From Paragonimus skrjabini miyazakii (lineage: Eukaryota; Platyhelminthes; Trematoda; Plagiorchiida; Troglotrematidae): a stretch of 64,000 nucleotides of DNA. Position 1 is the stretch's first letter. Each line of letters starts with the position of its first letter. The stretch covers positions 312,312 to 376,311 of the forward strand of contig JTDE01000107.1 in NCBI GenBank assembly GCA_014338405.1, read 5' to 3'. Shown piece after piece: positions 47,392 through 58,199 of this stretch. The notes under the pieces are model-generated. The model made no database searches. It was not told where the DNA came from and saw only the letters and a program-made list of their open reading frames with translations. A program made the position numbers and the translations under genes.

Positions 47392-47749
47392 CGTGTTGAA
47401 AATATCTCTCCACTACAACATAACCCAACAACAACTGTGACAGAACGTGAACTGCATGTCCGCGCAGACCGTTAAGATAGCGTTCGGAAAGGTCAACTAA
47501 TCGCTGAACGGTTTGCTGGAATTTCACCACTTCGGCTTCCTGTGACTGGATGGCAGTAGGGTCGGAAGGCGATCGACGTCCGGCTCCACGGCGAATGCGG
47601 TGAATGTGATTGTCAATCAACCGTAGAATCTGGTTTGACGGAAAATGAGCCATGACGGAGGTCACTTGACCAGCGTACAGTTTGGCCTGCGTTCGCAACT
47701 CACGCTCTAACTGGGGAGGCAATCGTCCAGCTAGATGAGCAATTGTATC
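47392..47749 (-). CDS. ACC: Acetyl-CoA carboxylase exon 9 (central domain)
   Basis: Phase 0 in, 1 out; acceptor TTTTACAG, donor ACG|GTGAGT. Reads DTIAHLAGRLPPQLERELRT, YAGQVTSVMAHFPSNQILRL, IDNHIHRI and LNGLRGHAVHVLSQLLLGYV then VVERYFQHG. Human: [40 protein letters not shown] and [20 protein letters not shown], ending VETQFQNG. A basic segment (RIRRGAGRRSPSD) makes the loop about 15 residues longer than in human. Confidence 0.95.
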
Positions 47750-48379
47750 CTGTAAAATAACAAGGACAGGCGAACAAACGAGTTGATGGGAAGCTGCTAC
47801 ATCGAAATTTCTGTTTACGAGTGATAAGTACGTAGCGGTCTGCCAAACTTTGCAAAGTGGATCGATAACTTCTGATTAAAACGAGTTCGGAAAGTTTGGT
47901 CTGACAATCCTTAGAGAATTTAATAAAACCATTTATCACAGACGAATCGCAGCAGTGTGAGTATGAACCCCGTTTTTAGGTTTTTGAAAACTCCACAAAT
48001 TACAAATATATCAGGTAGCAATGTACCATAAGAGCAAAATATAAAACAGCGAATAATAAATTAGTTCAACATTTGTACTCAATACCAAGAGTAAAACGAA
48101 CAGCGGTGACGATGGGAATAAAGCAGAAAAATAGTCAAGAGCCGACAAGCCTCTAGCAGTGGGCGATGCACAGCAAGCAATATGGAGGGGAACAGTTGTA
48201 CAGGCAACAGCAAGATAATCAAAAAGATGTCAACAAATTTAGGCGGATTGGGGAGATTAGCAACCAAATGACCAAGCTAACCATATGGGTGTAAATCTAA
48301 ATGATAAACATGGCTACATTTACACCAAAGATTGAACAATACACAAGATTCAGTGAATCAGTAATTGTGCGCGGGATAA

Positions 48380-48900
48380 GAAAAAGATGTGGGCGGCAAT
48401 CTCAGACGTTAAAGAAGTGTGGAAATCGGTGCCGGAAAACATCACCGTACCAGTCACAAAGGAACGGATCGACGGAGCGGTTCAACCGTACAATGAAGGA
48501 ATGGCTGAACAGGAAAGAAAAAACTGAGAAGGACTGACAGTACATCGCACGACGGAGCACGCAATGACGCAGAGTTCACCATTTTAGCTTACACACAGAG
48601 GGTAAGCCAAGGATACTCTCGGATGTCTGTCCGGACACAGAGAGAGAGACAATTACCACCCCCAAGAACGACGACATCTGGAACATCGTGCTTTTGAACG
48701 GACAACAAACACAGTGCCGAAATAAACAAAGGTATGACGTGAAGTACAACACACATAAATGGCGCCCGCGCAAGATAGGAGACCAAGTGGGAGTAAGAGA
48801 TCATGTTCGACCAGAAACATGTGGCCCCGGCGCAGGAAGATTTGAAAGACAATGGAACAGGTAATTTACTATCACCAACAGCAGGAACAGGAGCTTTCAA
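48380..48900 (+). pseudogene. Ty3/gypsy integrase C-terminal remnant
   Basis: The frame reads KTSPYQSQRNGSTERFNRTM then KEWLNRKEKTEKD, matching the third catalytic-residue block of gypsy integrase (TxPYHPQSxGxVERxNRTLKxxL). The Glu of ERFNRT corresponds to the E of the D,D-35-E triad. Further on, in another frame, RKIGDQVGVRDHVRP fits the GDxVWVR motif of the integrase C-terminal domain. Frameshifts and stops break it. Antisense to ACC, in intron E8-E9. Confidence 0.75.
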
Positions 48901-49236
48901 ATCAGCCAAGGTCCTCGCGGGAATAGATCAACGGCGTGCACCTGGCATCTTTGCACATTCGTGGCAAGTTCCTTATAAGAGGGGAAAGTGAGATGAATGA
49001 CCAAATCGGAAACACGATCGTTCCAACACTCCGTGGAATATCTCGATGCAATGATGATATATCGCCAAAGCCCAAAGAGTGTGGATTGCAGACAACACGG
49101 ACGACCGGATGAGCCGTCACAACGAAATCGTATCAACGGGCCAAAAAGTGGCAAACAAAAAACCCACGACAGAAAGCGTCAGCCACACGCCGCTGCGTGT
49201 GGACTGGAATTGCAGTTCACAAACCCGAGCGCGCAC

Positions 49237-49510
49237 GTGGCGTGGGAACGTGTGAGTTGCGCAGTAGGGATCGTGCTTTAGTGGACGACTTTCTGCCACC
49301 TAGGTGCCGTGACCTGAACACGGCGATGATGCTGCCGTGGTCAAGCCCAGTCGGGGAAAGAGACGTGAAAAGGTGGCTGTCGGATGTTGAGGAGATTGTA
49401 GCGTGCAACGGACTTGGAGGGGAGGCACAACATTTGACGCTATGTGCGTGGCGTGAGAATGTGCAAGTTGCACAATAAAAATCGTGCTTTACTGAACGAC
49501 ATTTTGCTAC
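49237..49510 (+). repeat. Pair of ~65-bp direct repeats flanking a gag-like fragment
   Basis: GTGGCGTGGGAACGTGTGAG, TTGCGCAGTA and ATCGTGCTTTAGTGGACGAC at 49237-49302 recur with changes at 49446-49510 (GTGGCGTGAGAATGTGCAAG, TTGCACAATA, ATCGTGCTTTACTGAACGAC). The interval encodes VGERDVKRWLSDVEEIVACN, which looks like the start of a gypsy gag (x-D-V-xxWLxxVExIxxxN). This could be an LTR end plus primer-binding region followed by gag, with a partial duplication. Confidence 0.5.
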
Positions 49511-49799
49511 AACTGATAAACCGCGGACAAACCCTGTTAGTAGTTGAGATTACGCGCAAAATTGCCAAAGGTTAACTATAATCTCCCTTCCGGAGTAGGC
49601 ATGTGAATCGATAAGTGCACACCAGCGTTCCGAGCTAAGAATGGGGTTCGAACTAAGCTCAGCTTCACCAACTACCAAAAAAGTCATTGACATCAAAAAA
49701 AACATCAAAGAGAGGTAACGCACTCCGGTAATTTTAAGAAAATAGAAACGAGGACATGAAAGAACGAATGAGCCACCAAAACTGTGCGGACACACATAC

Positions 49800-50265
49800 C
49801 TGTAGTTCTAATAACGGTAAGCGAGGATCGTGCAGGAAACTCATGAGATTTTCCAGACTTTGGTTTATCCAAGGAGTGAGAAATGGTTCCGGTAGGGCAT
49901 AGCCCAGCAGCACTTGTTCCAACGAAGCCAAAAGACGGGAGAAATGGTGATGAATTTTCTCACCGCTCAATCGGTGTAATGTACTAGTGGACTGGCAGAG
50001 ATTAGCCAAAGGGAATGACGAACCGAAAGAGTGACTCGAGGAAGAGTGAGCGAAGTTGGTTGAGGCAGCGGAACGCAATTCCAGAGCATGATCGGGTGAA
50101 ATCGTGCATAGCGAGGCACGTTTTTTACGTTGATCTTCTAAAGGCGCACACGATGGACTCACAGAATCCAGCGCATTAAAGCATGTGTTGTGTACCTTCA
50201 AGTCACCTTGTATGGTTGCACGACGCTCCAGTGAACTAACGTCACAAGGAAGTAGCAGGGGACCA
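49800..50265 (-). CDS. ACC: Acetyl-CoA carboxylase exon 8 (linker after biotin domain, start of central domain)
   Basis: Phase 2 in (Asn from AA plus T), 0 out; acceptor TTATTCAG, donor CAG|GTATGT. The C-terminal half reads LHRLSGEKIHHHFSRLLASL, LLGYALPEPFLTPWINQSLE and FLHDPRLPLLELQ, matching human [40 protein letters not shown] and LRDPSLPLLELQ. The first half (CDVSSLERRATIQGDLKVHN to SSSSHSFGSS) is about 70-80 residues rich in Ser, mostly absent from human ACC1, with a basic kinase-like motif QRKKRASLCT. Confidence 0.95.
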
Positions 50266-50809
50266 CTGAATAAATAAAAGCAGAAATAAAAAAGACTATT
50301 CAGTGTAAAACAACTAAACACCACTAAATCGATTTCTAATGTGAAGTCGTTTACTTCTGCAATTAATTCTGCAGACTAACCGATGGTATCTATAATCGCG
50401 TCGACCAGAGGCATTTCGCTAGCGCGTAAGTAGAAAGCGGGTACGTGATCAACTGACCAAATTATACAAGGCTTCTTGTGCTGGTTAGGTCAGCTAGTTT
50501 GTTGCACGTCGAAGCTGTAGCACATTGAAAAACAACAATCGAGACCACTAATGGTTATGAGAAAACCTGGATAGCCAGGTAATCGTGTGGTTACGGTCCA
50601 CCAAGGTCAAAAGTGGGATATCAAGCGACTCTAGTTAATGCCACCTTCCACGATGAGGACAGCTGATGCAACAGCATGACGCAATCAGCAGTGTTTGTAT
50701 CCAGACAGCTGTTACATCTTTGAAACGGGGGTTTCCCAGTCTTTTACGAAATATATTCTTGTTGTATCAGTTTCACTTACAACAGAGAATATCGGAAAAA
50801 CTGGCTTAC

Positions 50810-51043
50810 TTATAGGGTTGTAGTATTTTCAGCTGTGTCGGGTCGTCCAATTTAAGACGAGCTAATTCAGTCCCTGGTTCCAGTGTAGAGCCCGGAATGC
50901 GTTTGAGACTGATCTCACCTGAGGCTGGCACGCGTAACTCAAGCACCAGTTTCATCACCTCGATCAGCGCGAACACCTCATTGGCCGATACGTGGGAGCC
51001 GTCCGCCACGGTGAACTGGAGCAGTTTTCCAGTCGAATGAGAC
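50810..51043 (-). CDS. ACC: Acetyl-CoA carboxylase exon 7 (biotin carboxyl carrier domain)
   Basis: Acceptor AATCAG, donor GTAAGC; phase 2 in and 2 out. Reads RSHSTGKLLQFTVADGSHVS, ANEVFALIEVMKLVLELRVP, ASGEISLKRIPGSTLEPGTE, LARLKLDDPTQLKILQPY. It is the lipoyl-like biotin domain; Lys of EVMKL is the biotin attachment residue. Human has EVMKM, so the residue after the biotinyl-lysine is Leu instead of Met. The protruding hairpin and PG turn near LEPGTELARL are conserved (human LDPGCVLAKM). Confidence 0.96.
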
Positions 51044-51143
51044 CTGATTAGCAGTCAACACAGATGCGTTTTAGTTCGGAAGTGCATGCGGCTTTGAAAT
51101 TGAATTCGCATATGACTTGAGCACCACGAAAACGCGGGCTTAC

Positions 51144-51355
51144 CTGAGTACGGATGGGTCTGTTTCTTTAGAAAAGACCATCGTCCGGTTGTTAATCGCC
51201 ATTCGGTAGCCCTGGGCGTCTTCGTGGCAATAGGTCATATAACTAGCCAGTTCGTGACAGACCAGTAGACCGTCTGACGACATACGATGGGCCTCGACAC
51301 AAAGAAGACTTCCGTTGGAAATCAGATGGAAGCTAGACGGTCCAGTCCGGAAGAC
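51144..51355 (-). CDS. ACC: Acetyl-CoA carboxylase exon 6 (linker/BT domain before the biotin domain)
   Basis: Phase 0 in, 2 out; acceptor CTGTCAG, donor CAG|GTAAGC. Reads VFRTGPSSFHLISNGSLLCV, EAHRMSSDGLLVCHELASYM, TYCHEDAQGYRMAINNRTMV, FSKETDPSVLR. Human: [71 protein letters not shown]. Upstream open frame beyond the acceptor is not ACC-like. This beta-barrel region couples the carrier domain to the BC dimer. Confidence 0.96.
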
Positions 51356-52797
51356 CTGACAGAAGAAAATAGTGGAATATTGGGGTACCATTAACAGAGT
51401 AACTTGGCGTCCGGAAATATGGCACAAAATATTTGTTTGTTAATCCATACATTAAAAATATGGTGAAAAGATAAGTAGTCAGGGATTTTATTCATCCATA
51501 TTGAGAACCACATACATCTAATCGCCGCATTTGATCCCAAGTAGACTGATTGTGAAATTCATTTGAGTGTGAAGGCCGCGATCATATGCGAATGATGTTC
51601 AATTCATAACAATATGACAAAAGGAAAACATCGGTTTAAAACCGCACATCTTCGAATGATAGGATTTACAAACCGTTCAACAAAGCCAATAGAGAACAGA
51701 CTCCAGACCGATACTGACATCAGAGTGACAATCCTCTCCAATTCACAACAGTAATCTAATTAAACGGATCAAATTTCCATATTTTCAAGTGATTGTTCCT
51801 CGTAGACAGGTCTCTGCAAATTTCAGCATTAAGACACCGCTCGATGGATTCGAGCTGAATCAGGCTGTCTTAGTGGTTAAACATGTCCAGTACTGATACA
51901 GCTTCGACGTACTTCGAAGCTCACGTCCATTCGGTTACTACGTAGGGAAATCGAAGATGAAAGTCGTCTGAACAGACCCCACAGGCGGGAATGGGCATCA
52001 CAATCAGTGAAGGAGATCGGACGCCATTGTTACTGGATATAGCTCACTAAGTTAATGATGTTGAGTTCTCGACTCGACAAGCTAGTCAAGTAGGTTAACA
52101 AACTCGATCAAGGAAAACCATTATCAATACTTGCACAACAGCAGCTACCATAATGACAATGAGCGTCAGTCGCCACACGCAAACACTGTAGCATGATGCC
52201 ATGAAAACAAAAATTAGAATAAATCTCACATAATCAAAAGAATAACGAAGTCATTATCAATTACTCTGAGCTGTGGCTATGTAATGAAATGATTCAGGGT
52301 CAATAGGTGAAAGTGAGCGGTTGTTCTTAATTAGAACTTCACCTGGTACAATCATCGTCAATTTTAACCAGTTATGTCAAAAACAAGAAATAAGGCCAAC
52401 TGCATTGAATGGCACGACAAGCCAGACAAGCGCAATATAACGTGGTCCTGAATAGTTTTTTAGTCAAAGTAAGATCAATATGGCGCTTCGTCGGTTGAAA
52501 CCTTGTCTTACTGGACACGCCGATCAGATCGCTTCTGTTCGTATACCTAACTGTGTAGATGGTAGCTAGTGGAATGGAGCAGACGAATGATTCAATCCAA
52601 AAGCAAAAAATGCACATACCAACCTTTATACAATGACACACTTGAAAGTGCACAAAACTAGCGCGTACAGTGCAATCAAGCGTGAACTAGAATGTCGCAA
52701 TTTGGCTTAGGCGTCGAAAAACAGCAATGTGGACTGCAATTTATTTGTCAAGGTTACACAAAACAAACATAATGGAAAGTCAACAGCTGGTACTTAC

Positions 52798-52879
52798 CTT
52801 GACTCCAAACTTAGTGCCACCAGAGACCAAATTCACATCCACACAGTTTGTCAGCGTGTTAGAGGGTAAAAACTGACCA
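52798..52879 (-). CDS. ACC: Acetyl-CoA carboxylase exon 5 (BC to BCCP linker)
   Basis: A short 82-base exon, phase 2 in and 0 out, acceptor TTTCTAG, donor AAG|GTAAGT. Reads (R)GQFLPSNTLTNCVDVNLVSG then GTKFGVK, equivalent to human [20 protein letters not shown] then EGVKYVLK. It is too short for ordinary ORF scanning; both phases fit exons 4 and 6. Confidence 0.94.
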
Positions 52880-54319
52880 CTAGAAAATGTAGGGAAAATG
52901 TGAGGGACCAGGTAGATCCCAGTTAATCTGAATCGCGTGCGCGCAAACAAATTCAATTACCGTTTCGAATCTAAAAGTTAGGAGGGATTAATCTCTAGAC
53001 AAGCACCAGCACCTTAACCAAAAGACTGAATAAACTACTATTAATACTGCATGGCTGCGAAAGAATGTTGAAAACACTAGAATATAACAAGCTGTAAACG
53101 ATTGCGAACATTGTAATAGGGTTTTGAGAACCGGTGAGTAAAGGACTCTCGCGTTTATAAAAGTCCCCATAAGTAACATCGTGGACCTTCTTATACAAGG
53201 ACGATAAAACCTTGTTATACAAACAATAAACATTTTGCGTGTATGAACTAAAATACATGGGCGGGTCGTTCAACCTAACCTAAAATGACGCTGGTTGAAT
53301 TGCAGCTGGGACTTAGCAAAACGAATCTGTAAGCATCATCCAGTATGGAGTACATAAGACTATCACAAGTATAATTGTGTAATTGTTAGATCGAACTCTG
53401 CAGTCAATTCAATCATTTCGTCCAATTTACCGAGTCAAAGGAAGTCAATCGAAAACTATGGAATATAAAATCCTAACCGTAGCAAAAACAATCGGAATTC
53501 GATGGCACAATTCACTCGCGTGCACTCGGAAACTCCTTGTCCAATCTCTGTGATTATCATGCCCTGACACCCACACCGTAAACACCAAAACGCCATGCCT
53601 TAGTTGCGTCACTGTTTGAAGACGTTGTGATCATGAAGTGTTTAACCTTGTAGATAAACTTACTACGTGTTTTCGTTCAATGCGCCAACAATAAAGATAA
53701 TGTACCGAGCAGGCTGATGAATTATAGAGAACGGCTTTATTTTTTGCATGTATCTGCCTTGTACCTGCTACGTAAGCTGAGCAGGGAAATCATAGTATTG
53801 GCATCGGGTCTTTAATATTCGTACCACATACACCATGATGTACATTACATATCCCACTGGAGTGGAAGAGGTTAACAAGTTAAGCGAGAGTGCTCGGGAT
53901 GTAGCTACTATACTAAATACAATAAGATCGAAATTCGCATTACTTAATAATGGACTCAAACGGAACATCTTGTTGCTCGCTGATGAGTCTCTCAACGGAA
54001 TCCGCTGCAATTGGCCAAGGCCTAACTTACACATGGAAGCAATCATGTGAATCCATGTAGTCGTATGCAAACACAGTGAAACGGTGCATGATAACCAGGA
54101 GGCGAAACCACTACACACGTACACATTCACTAGATAAGTCGTACGATAAGCACAGCAGTGATAACACCTCGATGAGCAAGGGAAGCGAATTGTTTACGGG
54201 AAAAAAATGATGAACATTCCGAACACACGAGAGAAGATTGGCTTGTTAGCGTTTAGAAATAATTAGTCGGATCTGGAACGAAAACGAGACGAGGCCCAAT
54301 CGTATGGTCAAAAACTTAC

Positions 54320-54423
54320 CGTTCCAGATGTAACTCATAGTTTCTGGTCAACTGTCGCAGGGACCGATCGGCAATGTGCAATGCAGTGCACACGACTCCA
54401 AGAAGAAGATCGGGTTTCTCGAC
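54320..54423 (-). CDS. ACC: Acetyl-CoA carboxylase exon 4 (end of biotin carboxylase region)
   Basis: 104 bases, phase 0 in and 2 out, acceptor CTCATAG, donor ACG|GTAAGT. Reads VEKPDLLLGVVCTALHIADR then SLRQLTRNYELHLER, equivalent to human [20 protein letters not shown] then SLRNSVSNFLHSLER. Another exon missed by length-based ORF lists. Confidence 0.95.
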
Positions 54424-55874
54424 CTATGAGCGAACGGAATCAGAAGTTGAGTGAAGCAAACGAAAGAAAAAGAAAAACGGCGTTATGGAGGTAAACATCA
54501 TCTGACTGGGACAACTACTTGTTAGGGAATAAGGCAAACAGAACACAGATGATAAGCTCACATGCCTATAACACGCAGCAGTGCCGCAAAAGTAAACCGA
54601 ACATCAGTAGGCTAACTCAAAAAAAAGTTATATCCTACTTACGACCCGGGACGACCACCAAACTGACAGGAAACAGAAACTGCACGACCTTGACGTTGGC
54701 GATATGCAACATAACACTGTGAACGGCACATACCTGACCGAAGTTATGTCGAATGGACGTTAGCTTATCTCGCTCATTTCTTTTATCTAACAGTTTACAA
54801 AGTTGGCTTCAGATCAAGCTAGATCTAAGCCATTTTAACATTTCCAAGCACTCCTGTTTTCAAAACCTACCATGTTCCTTTAGTTCGAGGTTGACCGGGA
54901 CCACGGTACAACCGTGGCCAACGGCCACTCATATCCCCAATCTGTAAAAGATTACATAGTTAACCAACATCAAGAAGTCGAGTTTTTATCCCATCGAATG
55001 AAACAAAATTACTCAACTCCATGTCGATTACTGTATTAACAACGTAAAGCGGAGAGTGAGTGGTAACTATAACCAGCAGGAAAATGACCCGATAATAACC
55101 GGATATTACACACTATCGAAATTGTTGGTATTTGTGCTCACGGATTTCATAGAGGCAGGTTTTGTCAGACAATGCGCTTGAACGTAGCTCTAGCTAGACG
55201 ACGGTCTACTTCAAGTCGACAGAAACAGGCTAACAATTGCCACATCAATGGATCATTACGAAATACATTTGGTAGACCCTAAGAAACAAGCACAGACGAT
55301 GTTTACGTGTAACAACGTTATATTCAGTTGAGTAGCTACAGAGAAAAATATGAAAGAACGAGTTAAAATTTGCAGTTGTTAATTAAATTGTATCATCTTC
55401 CAATATGTTCAAAACTTACATGTAGACCTATCCCGTAAATTAGTCAGAGTAAAACTTGTCAGATGACCACAACGAAGGCCAGAATGCAACCGCTTTCGAA
55501 TAATAACCACGTGAGGTTGATAACGCCCATAAGCTGCATTATATCAGATTAACTAACAGAGTGACCTTAGCCAGTCGTTATTACATAGAATAAACGCAAG
55601 CACACATCACCACAATAGAGGAAACCAAAGTGGCCGAGTAACGAGTGGGTAAATGGTTACATACAAACATGAAAATCGTTAAGTTTAGATCGGTCACGAT
55701 TAGCAGTTGGCTCGCCAGTTTCAGAATCACGATGAGTGGAGCAGTCATCCATCAAAACGTATTATAGAGTAATGTTACCAGTGGACAGTGATTCAAACAG
55801 TCGGATCTGACAGACAACGTAACACTAAACATATAATATAAACAACAAGATAAGATCACCTGCACGCATGTTAC

Positions 55875-56019
55875 CTGATCTTTTTGGGCAATTCGTTTAT
55901 CCAGCCAGTCTGTATCAATCCTGTGATTCATAAAAGCCTCCGATTCCATGATTTTGATCAGATATTCAACAGTGGTCCGGAAGTCGCCACGAATTGACAA
56001 CTCTTTAAGTGCCAGGACG
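55875..56019 (-). CDS. ACC: Acetyl-CoA carboxylase exon 3 (biotin carboxylase C-terminal; start hidden in gap)
   Basis: Visible part reads [48 protein letters not shown]. Human: [48 protein letters not shown]. Donor CAG|GTAACA, phase 0 out. The acceptor and about four codons (joining REHARE of exon 2) lie in the 100-N gap that begins at 56020. Confidence 0.94.
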
Positions 56020-56119
56020 NNNNNNNNNNNNNNNNNNNNNNNNNNNNNNNNNNNNNNNNNNNNNNNNNNNNNNNNNNNNNNNNNNNNNNNNNNNNNNNNN
56101 NNNNNNNNNNNNNNNNNNN
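56020..56119. other. Assembly gap (100 N)
   Basis: Exactly 100 N, the usual placeholder for a gap of unknown size. It removes the splice acceptor and first codons of exon 3. Confidence 0.99.
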
Positions 56120-57554
56120 CAAATTGTGATGACAGAAAGAGATGACTGCCGAAACATCCAGGGTGTGTGAACGCGAATTCCCCTTAAACGGACTCGGACA
56201 AAGAGGACGAGTGGGTCAAAAGTCAAGCTGATGAGGGTTGTTCCGATATAATGGTGTACAGTAATGAGTAGAAAGAGGCACGCCTGCCAGTTGACGTGTG
56301 TTTGTTTACCACACTCTTTGTTATATCAAAAGGACTTTCCTCATGATAAGGATTTGGTTGCCCAAAGCAAACACGTTCATTCGCCCACCCTCCGGTAACG
56401 ATCGCGAACACCAGCGATCACGGCCTATACTTTCTTGGATATACCGCTGACCACGTCGATGACTGGCAGGATTCGAATAGTCCTGGCCCAAATAACAGCT
56501 TTCCGAAGTTGAAGTCTTATTACCTCAAAGCATTCACCAACAATAACCTCAAAGACAGCAACATATCAGTGGTTCTCAATGATGTTTAACAGTCATGTAA
56601 CCATGACGAAAAAAAGCACGCCCTGGCCAGGAAGAAAAAAAAACAAGGGAGTGGACCTAACTGTCAAAAATACTTACGTTAAATAGCTACTTCAAAACAC
56701 TGGCTACGGTTCACTCGCAGTCAAGGCAACACTAAATTTACAAACGGTTCTTTTTTCCGCACGCATATATGGCTAACCGACAGGGATCTGTCGCTAACAA
56801 GATACAAACATGGACGCCGTATAAATTAAATGCAACTTGGATAGACCATCAGTTGAGATGGTCGCATATCAGACGGCCAGCCTGTACACATCGACATACG
56901 GATGTCACCTTAACGAATCAATAATTCTGACGCGCCACCATTTGTAATGGTTAGCGGGTTCGAAAAAGATCATTTGAGCATTTGAGCAAGTGGACCAGAT
57001 TGCCAAACGACTTCATGAGACAGGGGGTGTCCTGTGAGTCATTTTCACATAAATCTACCTCCACATGTTAACAACGAAAAGAACAACCTTCAATGATATC
57101 CGAACAAGACCAGTACGGAGTCCTTCGATCAGTACGTAATGGAACAAGCGAATAATCGGTGTTCCATCGTGATTTAATGCCTTTGGGATCATCCAAAGTG
57201 GGAAAAAGACAAAACAGAAAACTCCTCTTCTAAGATTCGCAGGAAAAAGAAAGTGCATCGGACCACAGATTACGTAAAAAGTCATCAACGAACAGAGTAA
57301 CAGTAGTTTTAAGACAGTAAGCACAATGGCGGTGAACTAGCCCGTTGATGGAGAAAACCCATGAAGATTCCATTTACAAGATAACCAAACCACTATTGGC
57401 AGCAGGTCACTCTTGACATACGGCTTAAATAAGGTAGGTGGTAAACACTCAGAGGTGCGAAAACTCTGCGTTAACTGCCGAGTTCCCGTACCCATTTTGT
57501 CCGGTAAGATGGTTTTCCCGTGTGTATGGTACTGGTATCATGAATAGTACTCAC

Positions 57555-57883
57555 TCTCTGGCATGTTCTCGGCTTTCTGCGGCAGAGAAACAATGCCCGA
57601 ATTGAGAATCTGCGAATTCGTGTATTCCACCAGCACTGCCCACACTGAAATAGCCCCACACAGACTGACTACTTTTAAAATTCAACTCTTGCACATCACC
57701 CGGTCGAGGCTTGAAGCCCTCATCCGGGTCTTCGCTCGTAATTCGCGCAGCAATCACGTAACAGCTGGGCGGACGTCGATTTTTCTCCAATTGTTCGAAG
57801 CTAACTGAACAGTCCGATTGCGACGGAATGCGGTACAAATCTCGGATATCCTTTATCTGGTGTAACGGAATGCCCATGGCTAT
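57555..57883 (-). CDS. ACC: Acetyl-CoA carboxylase exon 2 (biotin carboxylase domain)
   Basis: Phase 0 in, 2 out; acceptor TGATCAG, donor GA|GTGAGT. Reads [60 protein letters not shown] and [20 protein letters not shown] then REHARE. Human: [40 protein letters not shown] and [28 protein letters not shown] in place of FSWGENRE is a small change in a conserved loop. The core [14 protein letters not shown] and ADSQFGHCF blocks of the BC C-subdomain are intact. Confidence 0.96.
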
Positions 57884-58199
57884 CTGATCACAAAAAGAGA
57901 AGAGCAATAAAGGAGCAAATGTGAATTTCACAATAAAAAAAAAACAATTCCATTTGTGAACAATATAGACGACAGTTCGGATGTTTGCTTCCAAAAACAT
58001 CAATATCACCACGAAATCTGCGACTTAGCAACTAATGCGAGACCATACTCCGGAAGATCCAATATTCCCTTAGGAACATTGAACATAAGTGTCCCTAAAG
58101 GCCTGTTTATTACTCAGAACCTAAATGCCAACGGCAATCTGTGACCCTTAAGATCCACAAGGATCATACTTTGTGAAATTAATAGACACTACGAAACAG

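Noticed and set aside
54871..54941. Minus-strand 71-base segment with TTTTACAG acceptor and GTAGGT donor between exons 3 and 4
   Set aside because: Length is not a multiple of three, so inclusion would break the ACC frame, and no frame matches ACC. It contains a small CCACGGT/ACCGTGG palindrome but nothing else.
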